From contig NZ_CP163435.1 of NCBI RefSeq assembly GCF_041051975.1, positions 2,728,001-2,792,000 of the forward strand: a DNA stretch of 64,000 nt, given 5' to 3'. Position 1 is the stretch's first letter; every line of letters begins with the position of its first letter. This document shows, piece by piece, positions 1 to 9,286 of this stretch. The stretch comes from Streptomyces sp. R21. GTDB taxonomy: Bacteria; Actinomycetota; Actinomycetes; Streptomycetales; Streptomycetaceae. The notes below the pieces were generated by a model that was given only the letters and a program-made list of their open reading frames with translations, did not search any database and had not been told where the DNA came from. Position numbers and translations under genes: made by a program.

Positions 1-1176
1 GGCGGCGGATACAGCCAGGGCACAGGCACCCAGTTCGGGGCACGCACCATGGCGAGCCTCACCGGCACAGTGGTCGTCAGCATCAACTACCGCCTCGGCC
101 AACTCGGTTACCTGGACCTGCCGGAACTCACCCGCGACAACGCGTACGACTCCGGCTCCTTCGGGCTGATGGATCAGATCGCCGCCCTGAAGTGGACCCG
201 CGACAACATCGCGGCATGGGGCGGCGACCCGAACAACATCACCCTCTCGGGACAGTCGGCGGGCAGCGCCTCCGTCTGCTCGATGCTCGCCTCCCCGCGA
301 GCGAAGGGCCTGTTCAGCCATGCCGTCCTGCAAAGCGGCCCCTGCTCCCTGCTGCGGGCACCCGATCGTGCGCAGGCTCAGCGCGACAGCCGGGCATTCG
401 CAGCGGCGGCCGGCTGCTCCGCCCCGGAAACCCGAGCCGCCTGCCTGCGCTCGGCTTCGACGGACGCCCTGATCGCGGCGGCCCGGACGCATCCGGCATC
501 GGGCCCCGCGGTCGGTGATCGCCTGCTTCCCCGCCAGCCGTTCGACGCCATCGCGGACGGCGACTGGAATCGGGTCCCCGTCCTGATCGGCAGCACCCGT
601 GCGGAGAGCCGGTTGTTCGTCGCTCTCAGCACGCCCCACCTGACCGCCGATGAGTACCGGGCCGCTGTCGGCGCACAGTACGGCGACGCCGCCGCCCAAG
701 TGCTCGCGCACTACCCTCTCTCCTCCTACGACAGCCCTTACCTGGCCATGTCGGCCTTGACGACGGACTCCACCTTCGCCTGCCACACACAGCGGACCGC
801 GAGTTCGCTGGCACGCCAAGTACCCACCCACGAGTACGAGTTCGACGATCCACGGTCGCCGACCCTGTACGGGGCCCAGGTGCCCGGCCTGGACATGGCC
901 AACGCGCACAGCGCCGAGCTGGCCTATCTGTACGACTTCACCATGGCCGACCGCCCGCTGACAGCAGCCCAGATACTGCTGGCCGACCGCATGAAGCGCT
1001 ACTGGGGCGCCTTCTCCCGCACGGGCAACCCCAACACCGCGGGGCAGGCGATGTGGCCCCCCGCCGGCGGGCCCCTCGGGCGAGTACTCGAGCTCACTCC
1101 GAGTACGGACCGCGTGTCCACCGCTTTCGCCTCAAAGCACCAGTGCGCGTTCTGGGCTCAGTCGTCTCCTCTGTGA
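1..1176 (+). CDS. Type-B carboxylesterase, 5'-truncated by window edge
   Basis: The reading frame is open from base 1, so the N-terminus lies outside the window; the methionine at 49 is internal. The family is the alpha/beta-hydrolase carboxylesterase (COesterase) group. Visible hallmarks are SINYRLGQLGYL, the run ending in AAWGGDPNNITLSGQSAG with the nucleophile serine in GQSAG, the acid region around GSTRAES, and the base histidine in NAHSAELAYLYDF. The C-terminal tail with WPP and a final CAFW is typical. It probably hydrolyses esters outside the cell, but the signal peptide would be in the missing part. Substrate is not predictable. A strong hairpin at 1191-1231 ends the gene. Confidence 0.9.
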   Translation, partial: GGGYSQGTGTQFGARTMASLTGTVVVSINYRLGQLGYLDLPELTRDNAYDSGSFGLMDQIAALKWTRDNIAAWGGDPNNITLSGQSAGSASVCSMLASPRAKGLFSHAVLQSGPCSLLRAPDRAQAQRDSRAFAAAAGCSAPETRAACLRSASTDALIAAARTHPASGPAVGDRLLPRQPFDAIADGDWNRVPVLIGSTRAESRLFVALSTPHLTADEYRAAVGAQYGDAAAQVLAHYPLSSYDSPYLAMSALTTDSTFACHTQRTASSLARQVPTHEYEFDDPRSPTLYGAQVPGLDMANAHSAELAYLYDFTMADRPLTAAQILLADRMKRYWGAFSRTGNPNTAGQAMWPPAGGPLGRVLELTPSTDRVSTAFASKHQCAFWAQSSPL

Positions 1177-1190
1177 CATCCGGGACGCAC

Positions 1191-1231
1191 GGGAGCCGCC
1201 GCCCCCTTCGCTGTTCGGGGCGGCGGCTCCC
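1191..1231. terminator. Hairpin between convergent genes
   Basis: A perfect 15-bp stem (GGGAGCCGCCGCCCC at 1191-1205, complement at 1217-1231) with an 11-nt loop lies between the stop codons of the esterase and the convergent DUF6299-like gene. There is no clear U-tract, which is usual for Streptomyces. It would serve both genes. Confidence 0.8.
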
Positions 1232-1241
1232 GCATGAGTGC

Positions 1242-1823
<582 letters not shown>

Positions 1824-1934
1824 TCACGCTTCACGGCCGGAGGTTCCGATGAGTTCGCCGCGGGAGCATGGTCTGTCTATGCGAGGCGACGACAGCACCG
1901 CCGGCGCCCATCGCATCCGACCTGGAGGTGCGTC

Positions 1935-2126
1935 ATGTGTTCTCACCAGACTTCGGAAAACACCGTCCGCGGGATCGCGCACATCGTCTCCGCCCACCCC
2001 GAGCAGGGCTGGAGCCTCCTGTGCGACGGCTCCATCGTCTTCGACGACTGCGGTGAGCTGCGGCCCGACGGCAGCGTCGTCGCCCCGCACCGCGCGTTCG
2101 TCGAGCAGCTGGCCGTCGCGGCCTGA
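1935..2126 (+). CDS. DUF5999-like small cytosolic protein
   Basis: A 63-aa protein starting MCSHQTSENT after a good site (CTGGAGGTG, about 6 nt upstream). It contains two cysteines and the segment GWSLLCDGSIVFDDCGELRPDG, seen in small Streptomyces proteins of the DUF5999 type, which are often present in several copies per genome. There is no signal peptide or membrane segment. Function is unknown. It ends 3 bp from the convergent ridA stop with no hairpin between. Confidence 0.75.
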   Translation: MCSHQTSENTVRGIAHIVSAHPEQGWSLLCDGSIVFDDCGELRPDGSVVAPHRAFVEQLAVAA

Positions 2127-2129
2127 CCG

Positions 2130-2528
2130 CTACGCCAGCACCGCGAAGCCGTCGAGCTCGACCAGGGCCTGGTCGTCCCAGAGGCGTACGGCGCCGATGA
2201 CCGCCATGGCCGGGTAGTCGCGGCCCGCCAACCGGTGCCAGATACGGCCGAGTTCGGGGGCGTGGGTGCGGTAGTCGGCCACGTCGGTGGCGTAGACCGT
2301 GACCCGGGCGAGGTCGGCGGGGGTACCGCCCGCGGCCCGCAGGGCGGTCAGCAGATTGGTGAGCGCCTTCTCGAACTGCTCCGGCAGGGTCGCACCGACC
2401 ACCTTCCCGTCGGCGTCCAGCGCGGTCTGGCCCGCCAGGAAGACGACACGGCTCCCGGTGGCGGCCACCGCGTGCGAGAAGCCGGTGGGCGGGGAGAGTT
2501 CGGGCGGGTTGATGCGCTCGGTGCTCAC
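2130..2528 (-). CDS. RidA family enamine/imine deaminase
   Basis: A 132-aa RidA/YjgF/UK114 protein. RidA enzymes hydrolyse reactive enamines/imines to ketones plus ammonia; some act in aminoaromatic catabolism. Family features are GQTALDADGKVVG, EKALTNLLTALRAAGGTPADLARVTVY and YPAMAVIGAVRLWDDQALVELDGFAVL. The expected arginine in the usual V-R-L/V-N context is not clearly kept, so catalysis is not certain. The GTG start overlaps the stop of the acyl-CoA dehydrogenase by 4 bp (GTGA), so the two are co-translated. Next to an aminobenzoyl-CoA-type monooxygenase, a role in removing the ring amino group is a reasonable inference. Confidence 0.85.
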   Translation of the reverse strand: MSTERINPPELSPPTGFSHAVAATGSRVVFLAGQTALDADGKVVGATLPEQFEKALTNLLTALRAAGGTPADLARVTVYATDVADYRTHAPELGRIWHRLAGRDYPAMAVIGAVRLWDDQALVELDGFAVLA

Positions 2529-3676
2529 GGGGCCTCCCTGGTGGCGTACAACTCCTTGGCGATGACGGCCCGTTGGACCTCGCTCGCGCCCTCGTAGATG
2601 CGCGGCGCCCGGACCTCCCGGTAGAGGTGTTCGAGCAGGTGGCCGCGGCGCAGGGCGCGTGCACCGTGCAGCTGGACCGCGGCGTCGACGACGTACTGGG
2701 CGGTCTCGGTGGCGAGTAGCTTCGCCATCGCGGCGCGCTTCGGGACGTCGGGGGCGCCTTCGTCGTACGCCGCGGCGGCCGCGTAGACCATGAGACGTGC
2801 CGCCTCCGTACGCAGCGCCATCTCGGCGACCTGGTGGGCCACCGTCTGCAGGTCCCTCAACTTGCCGCCGAACGCCTCCCGCCCGGCCGTGTGCCCGAGA
2901 GTCGCCTCCAGCGCGGCCTGTGCCATGCCGACCGCGAACGCGCCGACGCTCGGCCGGAAGAGGTTGAGGGTGCCCATGGCCACGCGGAAGCCGCGGTCGG
3001 GCTCGCCGAGCACATCGTCCGACGTCACGGGTACGCCGTCGAAGGCGAGGGAGCCGATGGGGTGCGGCGAGAGCATGTCGAGCGGGGTGCCGGTGAGGCC
3101 GGGCCGGTCGGCGGGGACGAGGAAGGCGGTGACTCCGCGGGCGCCGGCGCCGGGGGTGGTGCGGGCGAACACGGTGTAGAAGTCGGCCTCGGGGGCGTTG
3201 GAGATCCAGCACTTCTCGCCCGTGAGCCGCCAGCTGCCTCCGTCGCCGCCATGACCGCCGCCGCGGTCGTCCCGGTCCGCGCTCAGCGCCAGCGCCGCCG
3301 CGTCCGAGCCCGCGCCCGGCTCGCTCAGCGCGAAGGCGGCCACCGCGCCGCCGTCGCTCACCGCGGGAAGCCAGCGGTCGCGCTGGGCGCGCGTGCCGTA
3401 CGCGTGGACCGGGTGCGCGCCCAGGCCCTGGAGGGCGAGCGCGGTCTCGGCCTCCGTGCAGACCTGGGCGAGGGACTCGCGCATCAGGCACAGGTCGAGG
3501 GCGCCGGAGGTGAACAGCCTTTTCAGCAGGCCGAGTTCGCCGAGGGCGGCGACGAGGGGGCGGTTGACGTGGCCCGGTTCGCCCTTCTCCGCGAGTGGGC
3601 GCAGGCGCTGCGCGGCCAGCGTGCGCAGCTCGGCACACCAGGCCGTTTGTGCCGGATCGAGCGAGAATGCGGTCAT
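2525..3676 (-). CDS. Acyl-CoA dehydrogenase
   Basis: A 383-aa flavoprotein of normal family length. Domains run in the usual order: N-terminal helical part, middle beta domain with ALSEPGAGSDAAAL and EKCWISNAPEA, and C-terminal helices ending RIYEGASEVQRAVIAKEL, where the Glu of YEG is the likely catalytic base. The family introduces a double bond into acyl-CoA using FAD and passes electrons to ETF. There is a Gly/Asp-rich insertion (DDRGGGHGGDGGS) between the two middle-domain motifs. It is divergent from the CoA ligase and shares its control region. A ring-derived CoA ester is the expected substrate from context. Confidence 0.92.
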   Translation of the reverse strand: MTAFSLDPAQTAWCAELRTLAAQRLRPLAEKGEPGHVNRPLVAALGELGLLKRLFTSGALDLCLMRESLAQVCTEAETALALQGLGAHPVHAYGTRAQRDRWLPAVSDGGAVAAFALSEPGAGSDAAALALSADRDDRGGGHGGDGGSWRLTGEKCWISNAPEADFYTVFARTTPGAGARGVTAFLVPADRPGLTGTPLDMLSPHPIGSLAFDGVPVTSDDVLGEPDRGFRVAMGTLNLFRPSVGAFAVGMAQAALEATLGHTAGREAFGGKLRDLQTVAHQVAEMALRTEAARLMVYAAAAAYDEGAPDVPKRAAMAKLLATETAQYVVDAAVQLHGARALRRGHLLEHLYREVRAPRIYEGASEVQRAVIAKELYATREAP

Positions 3677-3847
3677 TGCCGGTCCCCTCTCCCCTGGCGG
3701 CCAACCGGGAGGTTCCTGGGAGTTCCCCAGGCAGCCACCTCTGCGGATTCCCGAGGTTATCGCGAACCGTTGACTGCCGTCACCAACACGATACGCTCGT
3801 TGCGCGAGCCCACCACGACGCCCACCAAGGCAAGGGGGCGAACCGCC
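3677..3847. promoter_or_regulatory. Divergent promoter region with TGACTGCCGTCA operator candidate
   Basis: This is the 171-bp gap between the divergent acyl-CoA dehydrogenase and CoA ligase genes. It holds TTGACT near 3770 with a TACGCT-like -10 sixteen bases on (plus strand). The -35 overlaps the inverted repeat TGACTGCCGTCA at 3771-3782. The same 12-mer with one base change occurs upstream of the enoyl-CoA hydratase gene (12503-12514). The PaaX-type repressor encoded at 5495 is the natural candidate to bind both; that is inference. Confidence 0.5.
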
Positions 3848-5479
3848 ATGGACCCCAGGACCACCAGGGACGACGCACCGCCGACGACCTCGGCCCACGT
3901 CGACACCTTCGCGCGCGACCACCTCCCGCCCCCCGACCAGTGGCCCGAGCTCCGCTTCGACCTCCCCGAGCTCCGTTACCCCGATCGGCTGAACTGTGCC
4001 GCCGAGCTGTTCGGGCACACGGACCCGGAGCGCCCGGTCTTCCGCACGGCCTCCGGCGACCTGTGGACCTACGGGCAGCTCCTCGCCCGGGTCGACCGGA
4101 TCGCCCATGTACTGGCCTCCGAGCTCGGCGTCGTACCCGGCCATCGTGTGCTGCTGCGCGGGCCCACCACGCCCTGGCTGGCGGCGTGCTGGCTGGCGGT
4201 GCTCAAGGCGGGCGCGGTGGCCGTCACCGTGCTCGCCCAGCAGCGCCCCCACGAGCTGGCGACCATGTGCGAGATCGCCCGGGTGACACACGCACTGTGC
4301 GACATCCGGTCCGTCGACGACCTCGTGAAGGCGGAGATTCCGGGGCTGCGGATCACGACGTACGGCGGGGACGCGCCGGACGACCTGCTGCTGCGGATCA
4401 CGGGCGCACCGGACGAGCCGTACGAGGCCGTCGACACGGCGGCCGACGACATCGCGCTGATCGCGTTCACCTCAGGCACGACCGGCCGCCCCAAAGGGTG
4501 CATGCACTACCACCGGGATGTGCTGGCGATAGCGGACACCTTCTCGAAGCATGTGTTGAAGCCACATGCCGACGATGTCTTCGCGGGCAGTCCCCCGCTC
4601 GGCTTCACCTTCGGCCTGGGCGGGCTGGTGATCTTCCCGATGAGGGCGGGGGCCAGTTCGCTGCTGCTCGAACAGGCGGGCCCCAAGCAGCTGTTGCCCG
4701 CGATCGCCGAGCACCGGGTCTCCGTGCTGTTCACCGCGCCGACCGCCTACCGGGCGATGCTGGACGAGCTGGACGCCCACGACACCGCGTCGCTACGGCG
4801 CTGTGTCTCGGCCGGCGAGAACCTGCCGGCGGGCACCTGGAAGGCCTGGCACGCGCGGACGGGGCTGCGCATCATCAACGGCATCGGCGCCACCGAACTG
4901 CTGCACATCTTCATCTCGGCGGCCGACGAACTGATCCGGCCCGGCACGACGGGCGTCCCGGTACCGGGGTGGCACGCGCGCGTGGTCGACGATTCCGGCA
5001 CTCCGCTGCCCGACGGCGAGCCCGGTCTGCTCGCGGTGCGGGGCCCGGTCGGCTGCCGTTATCTCGCCGACCCGCGGCAGCGGGAGTACGTGCGCGACGG
5101 CTGGAACATCACCGGCGACACCTACGTGCGCGACCCCGACGGCTACTTCCGCTATGTCGCCCGCGCCGACGACATGATCATCTCGGCCGGGTACAACATC
5201 GCGGGCCCCGAGGTCGAGGACGCCCTGCTGCGCCATCCGGACGTGGTCGAGGCAGCGGTCGTGGGGCGGTCCGACGAGGCACGCGGGCAGGTCGTGGTGG
5301 CGTACGCGGTCCTGCGCCCCGGCGCGCACCAGGACCGGGAGACGCTGCGCGCCTTCCTCAAGTCCGAGCTGGCCCCGTACAAGTGTCCCCGCGAGATCGT
5401 CTTCCTGGACGCGCTCCCGCGCACCGCGACCGGCAAGCTCCAGCGCTTCCGTCTGCGCACCGAGGGTGACCAGCAGTGA
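3848..5479 (+). CDS. AMP-forming benzoate-CoA ligase family enzyme (2-aminobenzoate/salicylate type)
   Basis: A 543-aa ANL-superfamily ligase. It activates a carboxylic acid as acyl-AMP and transfers it to CoA. Motifs are FTSGTTGRPKG (AMP binding), GATELLHIFISA, NITGDTYVRDPDGYF with the RADDMIISAGYNIAGPEVEDAL hinge, and the catalytic lysine in RTATGKLQRFRLR. The PPDQWPEL opening and RVLLRGPTTPWLAACWLAVLKAG resemble the benzoate-CoA/2-aminobenzoate-CoA ligase branch rather than fatty acid ligases. It is followed 15 bp later by a PaaX regulator, and a monooxygenase/reductase fusion is nearby, so it is the likely first step of an aryl-CoA pathway. The exact acid cannot be read from sequence. Confidence 0.9.
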   Translation: MDPRTTRDDAPPTTSAHVDTFARDHLPPPDQWPELRFDLPELRYPDRLNCAAELFGHTDPERPVFRTASGDLWTYGQLLARVDRIAHVLASELGVVPGHRVLLRGPTTPWLAACWLAVLKAGAVAVTVLAQQRPHELATMCEIARVTHALCDIRSVDDLVKAEIPGLRITTYGGDAPDDLLLRITGAPDEPYEAVDTAADDIALIAFTSGTTGRPKGCMHYHRDVLAIADTFSKHVLKPHADDVFAGSPPLGFTFGLGGLVIFPMRAGASSLLLEQAGPKQLLPAIAEHRVSVLFTAPTAYRAMLDELDAHDTASLRRCVSAGENLPAGTWKAWHARTGLRIINGIGATELLHIFISAADELIRPGTTGVPVPGWHARVVDDSGTPLPDGEPGLLAVRGPVGCRYLADPRQREYVRDGWNITGDTYVRDPDGYFRYVARADDMIISAGYNIAGPEVEDALLRHPDVVEAAVVGRSDEARGQVVVAYAVLRPGAHQDRETLRAFLKSELAPYKCPREIVFLDALPRTATGKLQRFRLRTEGDQQ

Positions 5480-5494
5480 TACCGACGACCTAAG

Positions 5495-6328
5495 ATGATC
5501 AACGTGGCCGACCAGCACGCTCCCCGCTCCCTCATCGTCACGCTCTACGGCGCCTACGGCCGGTTCATGCCCGGCCCGGTGCCGGTGTCCGAGCTGATCC
5601 GCCTTCTCTCCGCCGTGGGCGTGGACGCGCCCTCCGTGCGGTCGTCCGTGTCACGTCTCAAACGCCGCGGACTGCTCGAACCGGCGCGCACAGCGGAGGG
5701 CGCGGCCGGGTACGCGCTGTCGCCGGACGCGCGGCAGCTCCTCGACGACGGGGACCGGCGCGTGTACGCGGCGGCGCCGCCCGAGGACGACGGCTGGGTG
5801 CTCGCCGTCTTCTCCGTGCCGGAGTCCGAGCGGCAGAAGCGGCACGTCCTGCGCTCGCGCCTGGCCGGCCTGGGCTTCGGAACGGCGGCCCCCGGGGTTT
5901 GGCTGGCTCCGGCGCGCCTCTACGAAGAGACCCGGCACACCCTGGAACGGCTGCGCCTGGACGCGTACGTGGAACTGTTCCGCGGTGAGCACCTGGGCTT
6001 CGCGGCGACGGCGGACGCGGTCGCCCGCTGGTGGGACCTGGCCGCGATCGCCAAGGAGCACGAGGAGTTCCTCGACCGCCACGCGCGCGTGCTGCGCGCC
6101 TGGGAGCGGCGCGCGGACACCCCGCCCGAGGAGGCCTACCGCGACTATCTGCTCGCCCTGGATTCCTGGCGCCACCTCCCCTACACCGACCCCGGACTGC
6201 CTCCGGCCCTGCTGCCCCAGGACTGGCCGGGCGCCCGCTCGGCCGCCGTGTTCCGGGCGCTGCACGAGCGGCTGCGCGACGCCGGCGCTGTTTTCGCGGG
6301 TGTTCGCGAACCCTTCGCCGAGGTGTGA
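5495..6328 (+). CDS. PaaX family transcriptional repressor
   Basis: A 277-aa regulator. The N-terminal winged helix (SLIVTLYGAYGRFMPGPVPVSELIRLLSAVGVDAPSVRSSVSRLKRRGLLE) matches the PaaX family; the centre has DDGWVLAVFSVPE, and the C-terminal domain has the helical YRDYLLALDSWRHLPYTDPGLPPALLP typical of PaaX. PaaX proteins repress aryl-CoA (phenylacetyl-CoA) catabolic genes and are released by the CoA thioester. It follows the CoA ligase by 15 bp, so it is probably co-transcribed and senses its product. A GTG at 5504 is an alternative start; no strong ribosome site separates the two. Confidence 0.9.
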   Translation: MINVADQHAPRSLIVTLYGAYGRFMPGPVPVSELIRLLSAVGVDAPSVRSSVSRLKRRGLLEPARTAEGAAGYALSPDARQLLDDGDRRVYAAAPPEDDGWVLAVFSVPESERQKRHVLRSRLAGLGFGTAAPGVWLAPARLYEETRHTLERLRLDAYVELFRGEHLGFAATADAVARWWDLAAIAKEHEEFLDRHARVLRAWERRADTPPEEAYRDYLLALDSWRHLPYTDPGLPPALLPQDWPGARSAAVFRALHERLRDAGAVFAGVREPFAEV

Positions 6329-6445
6329 TCTCAGCTGCATCAAGGGCCCCTAAGGGAACCCTCAGGCTCCTTCGTCCCTCTTCTCATTTTCCGTACCTAG
6401 CGTCGTGACGCCGCACGCCAGGACAGAAAGAGGGACCTCACGCAT

Positions 6446-6997
6446 ATGACCACCACGGCAAGGGCTCAAGGAGCCACCGTCTGGCTCACGGGCCTTCCGA
6501 GCGCGGGCAAGACGACCATCGGCCGCCTCCTGGGGACCCGGCTGAAGGCCGAGGGGCACCGCGTGGAGGTCCTCGACGGCGACGAGATCCGCCGCTTCCT
6601 CTCCTCCGGCCTGGGCTTCTCACGCGCCGACCGCAACACGAACGTGCAGCGCATCGGTCTGGTCGCCGAGGTGCTGGCACGCAACGGCGTCCTCGCCGTG
6701 GTGCCCGTCATCGCGCCGTACACCGACAGCCGCGAGGCCGTGCGCGAGCGGCACGAGAAGAGCGGGACGCCGTACATCGAGGTGCATGTCGCCACCCCCG
6801 TGGAGGTGTGCAGCGAGCGCGACGTGAAGGGGCTGTACGCCCGGCAGGCCGCGGGTCGGCTGACCGGACTGACCGGCGTCGACGACCCGTACGAGCCGCC
6901 GCTCGACCCCGCGCTCACGCTGGAGACGCAGCTGCAGAGCCCGGAGGAGTCCGCGGCGTCCGTGTACGCGGTGCTCGCGGCCAGGAGGCTCGTATGA
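6446..6997 (+). CDS. cysC: Adenylyl-sulfate (APS) kinase
   Basis: A 183-aa CysC. It phosphorylates APS to PAPS with ATP. Visible motifs are the P-loop GLPSAGKTT, LDGDEIRRFLSSGLGFSRADRNTNVQRIGLVAEVLARNG, VIAPYTDSREAVR, VEVCSERDVKGLYARQAAG and the GVDDPYEPPLDPALTL segment. The length is that of a single-domain APS kinase. It starts with a good upstream purine run (GAAAGAGGG) and overlaps cysD by 4 bp (ATGA), so it opens the cysCDN operon. About 117 bp upstream of it are non-coding and probably hold its promoter. Confidence 0.96.
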   Translation: MTTTARAQGATVWLTGLPSAGKTTIGRLLGTRLKAEGHRVEVLDGDEIRRFLSSGLGFSRADRNTNVQRIGLVAEVLARNGVLAVVPVIAPYTDSREAVRERHEKSGTPYIEVHVATPVEVCSERDVKGLYARQAAGRLTGLTGVDDPYEPPLDPALTLETQLQSPEESAASVYAVLAARRLV

Positions 6998-7986
6998 CTT
7001 CGGCGGCCACCGGACACACCACCGTGCATACGACAGAACGCGCCACCGTTCGTACGGCAGAACGCGCCACCGCGAACGCGGCTGAACACACCTTCACGCT
7101 CTCGCACTTGGATGCGTTGGAGTCCGAGGCGGTGCACATCTTCCGCGAGGTCGCGGGCGAGTTCGAGCGGCCGGTGATCCTCTTCTCCGGCGGCAAGGAC
7201 TCCATCGTCATGCTGCACCTGGCGCTGAAGGCCTTCGCCCCCGCGGCGATCCCTTTCACGCTGCTGCACGTGGACACCGGGCACAACTTCCCCGAGGTGC
7301 TGGAGTACCGAGATCGTGTGGTGGCCACCCATGGGCTGCGCCTCCATGTGGCCTCCGTACAGGACTACATCGACCGCGGTGTACTCAAGGAACGCCCCGA
7401 CGGCACCCGCAACCCCCTGCAGACTCTCCCGCTCACCGAGAAGATCCAGGCCGAGAAGTTCGACGCCGTCTTCGGCGGCGGACGCCGCGACGAGGAGAAG
7501 GCCCGCGCCAAGGAGCGGGTGTTCTCGCTGCGGGACGAGTTCTCCCAGTGGGACCCCCGCCGCCAGCGCCCCGAGCTGTGGAACCTCTACAACGGCCGCC
7601 ACGCCCCCGGCGAACACGTCCGGGTGTTCCCGCTCTCCAACTGGACCGAGCTGGACGTGTGGCAGTACATCGCCCGCGAGGGCATCGAGCTGCCCGAGAT
7701 CTACTTCGCGCACGAGCGTGAGGTGTTCCAACGCGCCGGGATGTGGCTGACCGCCGGCGACTGGGGCGGCCCGCGCGAGCACGAGGTGGTCGAGAAGCGG
7801 CAGGTCCGCTACCGCACGGTCGGCGACATGTCCTGCACCGGCGCCGTCGACTCCGACGCGGTGACCCTCGACCAGGTCATCACCGAGATCGCCGCCTCCC
7901 GGCTCACCGAGCGGGGCGCCACCCGCGCCGACGACAAGATGTCCGAGGCCGCGATGGAAGACCGCAAGCGCGAGGGGTACTTCTAG
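6994..7986 (+). CDS. cysD: Sulfate adenylyltransferase subunit 2
   Basis: A 330-aa ATP sulfurylase small subunit (PAPS-reductase-like PP-loop fold). It makes APS from sulfate and ATP, driven by GTP hydrolysis on CysN. Motifs are the PP-loop VILFSGGKDSIVMLHLA, LHVDTGHNFPEVLEYRD, FGGGRRDEEKARAKER, PLSNWTELDVWQYI and the C-terminal DKMSEAAMEDRKREGYF. The first ~30 residues are a Thr/Ala-rich repeat (TTERATVRTAERATANAAE) not seen in most homologues, so a later start is possible, but ATGA coupling to cysC favours this one. cysN starts 2 bp after the stop. Confidence 0.96.
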   Translation: MTSAATGHTTVHTTERATVRTAERATANAAEHTFTLSHLDALESEAVHIFREVAGEFERPVILFSGGKDSIVMLHLALKAFAPAAIPFTLLHVDTGHNFPEVLEYRDRVVATHGLRLHVASVQDYIDRGVLKERPDGTRNPLQTLPLTEKIQAEKFDAVFGGGRRDEEKARAKERVFSLRDEFSQWDPRRQRPELWNLYNGRHAPGEHVRVFPLSNWTELDVWQYIAREGIELPEIYFAHEREVFQRAGMWLTAGDWGGPREHEVVEKRQVRYRTVGDMSCTGAVDSDAVTLDQVITEIAASRLTERGATRADDKMSEAAMEDRKREGYF

Positions 7987-7988
7987 AC

Positions 7989-9230
7989 ATGACCGGCACC
8001 ACCCTGGATGTGACCGGCACACCCGGCACCACCATCGACACCCTCCGCTTCGCGACCGCCGGGTCCGTCGACGACGGCAAGTCCACCCTCGTCGGCCGCC
8101 TGCTGCACGACTCCAAGTCGATCCTCGCCGATCAGCTCGAGGCCGTCGAGCGTGTCTCACAGAGCCGTGGCCAGGAAGCCCCCGACCTGGCGCTGCTCAC
8201 CGACGGCCTCCGTGCCGAGCGCGAGCAGGGCATCACCATCGACGTCGCCTACCGCTACTTCGCCACGCCCCGGCGCCGCTTCATCCTCGCGGACACGCCC
8301 GGTCATGTGCAGTACACCCGCAACATGGTGACGGGTGCCTCCACCGCCGACCTGGCCGTCGTCCTCGTCGACGCCCGCAACGGCGTCGTCGAGCAGACCC
8401 GCCGGCACGCCGCGATCGCCGCCCTGCTCCGCGTCCCGCACGTCGTCCTCGCCGTCAACAAGATGGACCTCGTGGGGTACGAGGAGCAGGAGTTCGACCG
8501 TATCGTCGAGGACTTCGCGGGCCACGCCGCCGAGCTGGGCCTGCCCGGCTTCACACCGATCCCGGTCTCCGCGCTGTGCGGGGACAACGTGGTGGACCGC
8601 TCGGCGCACATGGGCTGGTACGAGGGTCCGGCGCTCCTGGAGTTCCTGGAGACCGTCCCGGTCGGCATCGAGTCCGCCGACGCACCGGTGCGCTTCCCCG
8701 TGCAGTACGTGATCCGGCACGACGAAGTCCGCCACTACGCGGGCCAGTTGGCGTCGGGCTCGCTGCGGGTCGGCGACCGGGTGACGGTCCACCCGTCCGG
8801 CGAGACCTCCGAGGTCACCGGGATCGATGTGCTCGGCACCTACGCGGCGGTGGCGTACGCGCCTCAGTCCCTGACCCTGCGTCTGGCCGACCAGCGCGAT
8901 ATCTCGCGCGGCGACATGATCACGGCCGGGGCAGCCGTGCCCGCGCTCACGCAGGATGTCCGGGCGGCCGTCTGCCATCTGGCCGACCGTGCGCTGCGGG
9001 TCGGCGACCGGGTGCTGGTCAAGCACACCACGCGGACGGTGCAGGCGATCGTCAAGGACCTCGGCGGCGCAGCCGAGTTGACCGCGAACGACCTCGGCAC
9101 GGTCACCCTGCGCACGGCCGAGCCGCTCGCGCTCGACGACTATGCGGACGTGCGCCGCACCGGTGCGTTCCTGCTGGTCGACCCGGCGGACGGCACCACG
9201 CTGACCGCCGGAATGGCCCGGCTGCCGTAG
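7989..9230 (+). CDS. cysN: Sulfate adenylyltransferase subunit 1 (GTPase)
   Basis: A 413-aa EF-Tu-like GTPase subunit of ATP sulfurylase. Switch and nucleotide motifs are GSVDDGKSTL (G1), GITIDVAYR (G2), DTPGHVQY (G3), NKMDL (G4) and SALCGDN (G5), followed by two beta-barrel domains. It is the single-domain CysN, without a fused CysC, consistent with the separate cysC in this operon. No cysH, sulfite reductase or sulfate permease is next to it, unlike the usual assimilation operon, so this may be a second copy; that needs the rest of the genome. Confidence 0.96.
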   Translation: MTGTTLDVTGTPGTTIDTLRFATAGSVDDGKSTLVGRLLHDSKSILADQLEAVERVSQSRGQEAPDLALLTDGLRAEREQGITIDVAYRYFATPRRRFILADTPGHVQYTRNMVTGASTADLAVVLVDARNGVVEQTRRHAAIAALLRVPHVVLAVNKMDLVGYEEQEFDRIVEDFAGHAAELGLPGFTPIPVSALCGDNVVDRSAHMGWYEGPALLEFLETVPVGIESADAPVRFPVQYVIRHDEVRHYAGQLASGSLRVGDRVTVHPSGETSEVTGIDVLGTYAAVAYAPQSLTLRLADQRDISRGDMITAGAAVPALTQDVRAAVCHLADRALRVGDRVLVKHTTRTVQAIVKDLGGAAELTANDLGTVTLRTAEPLALDDYADVRRTGAFLLVDPADGTTLTAGMARLP

Positions 9231-9286
9231 CTCCGCAGCTCCCGTAGCTTCAGTGGCTCCGGTAGCTCAACAGTGCGTGTCCGCCC

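Noticed and set aside
2525..4291. Longer acyl-CoA dehydrogenase start reaching across the CoA ligase gene
   Set aside because: The extension lies antisense to the ligase N-terminus and has no ribosome site; the start at 3676 gives a normal family length.
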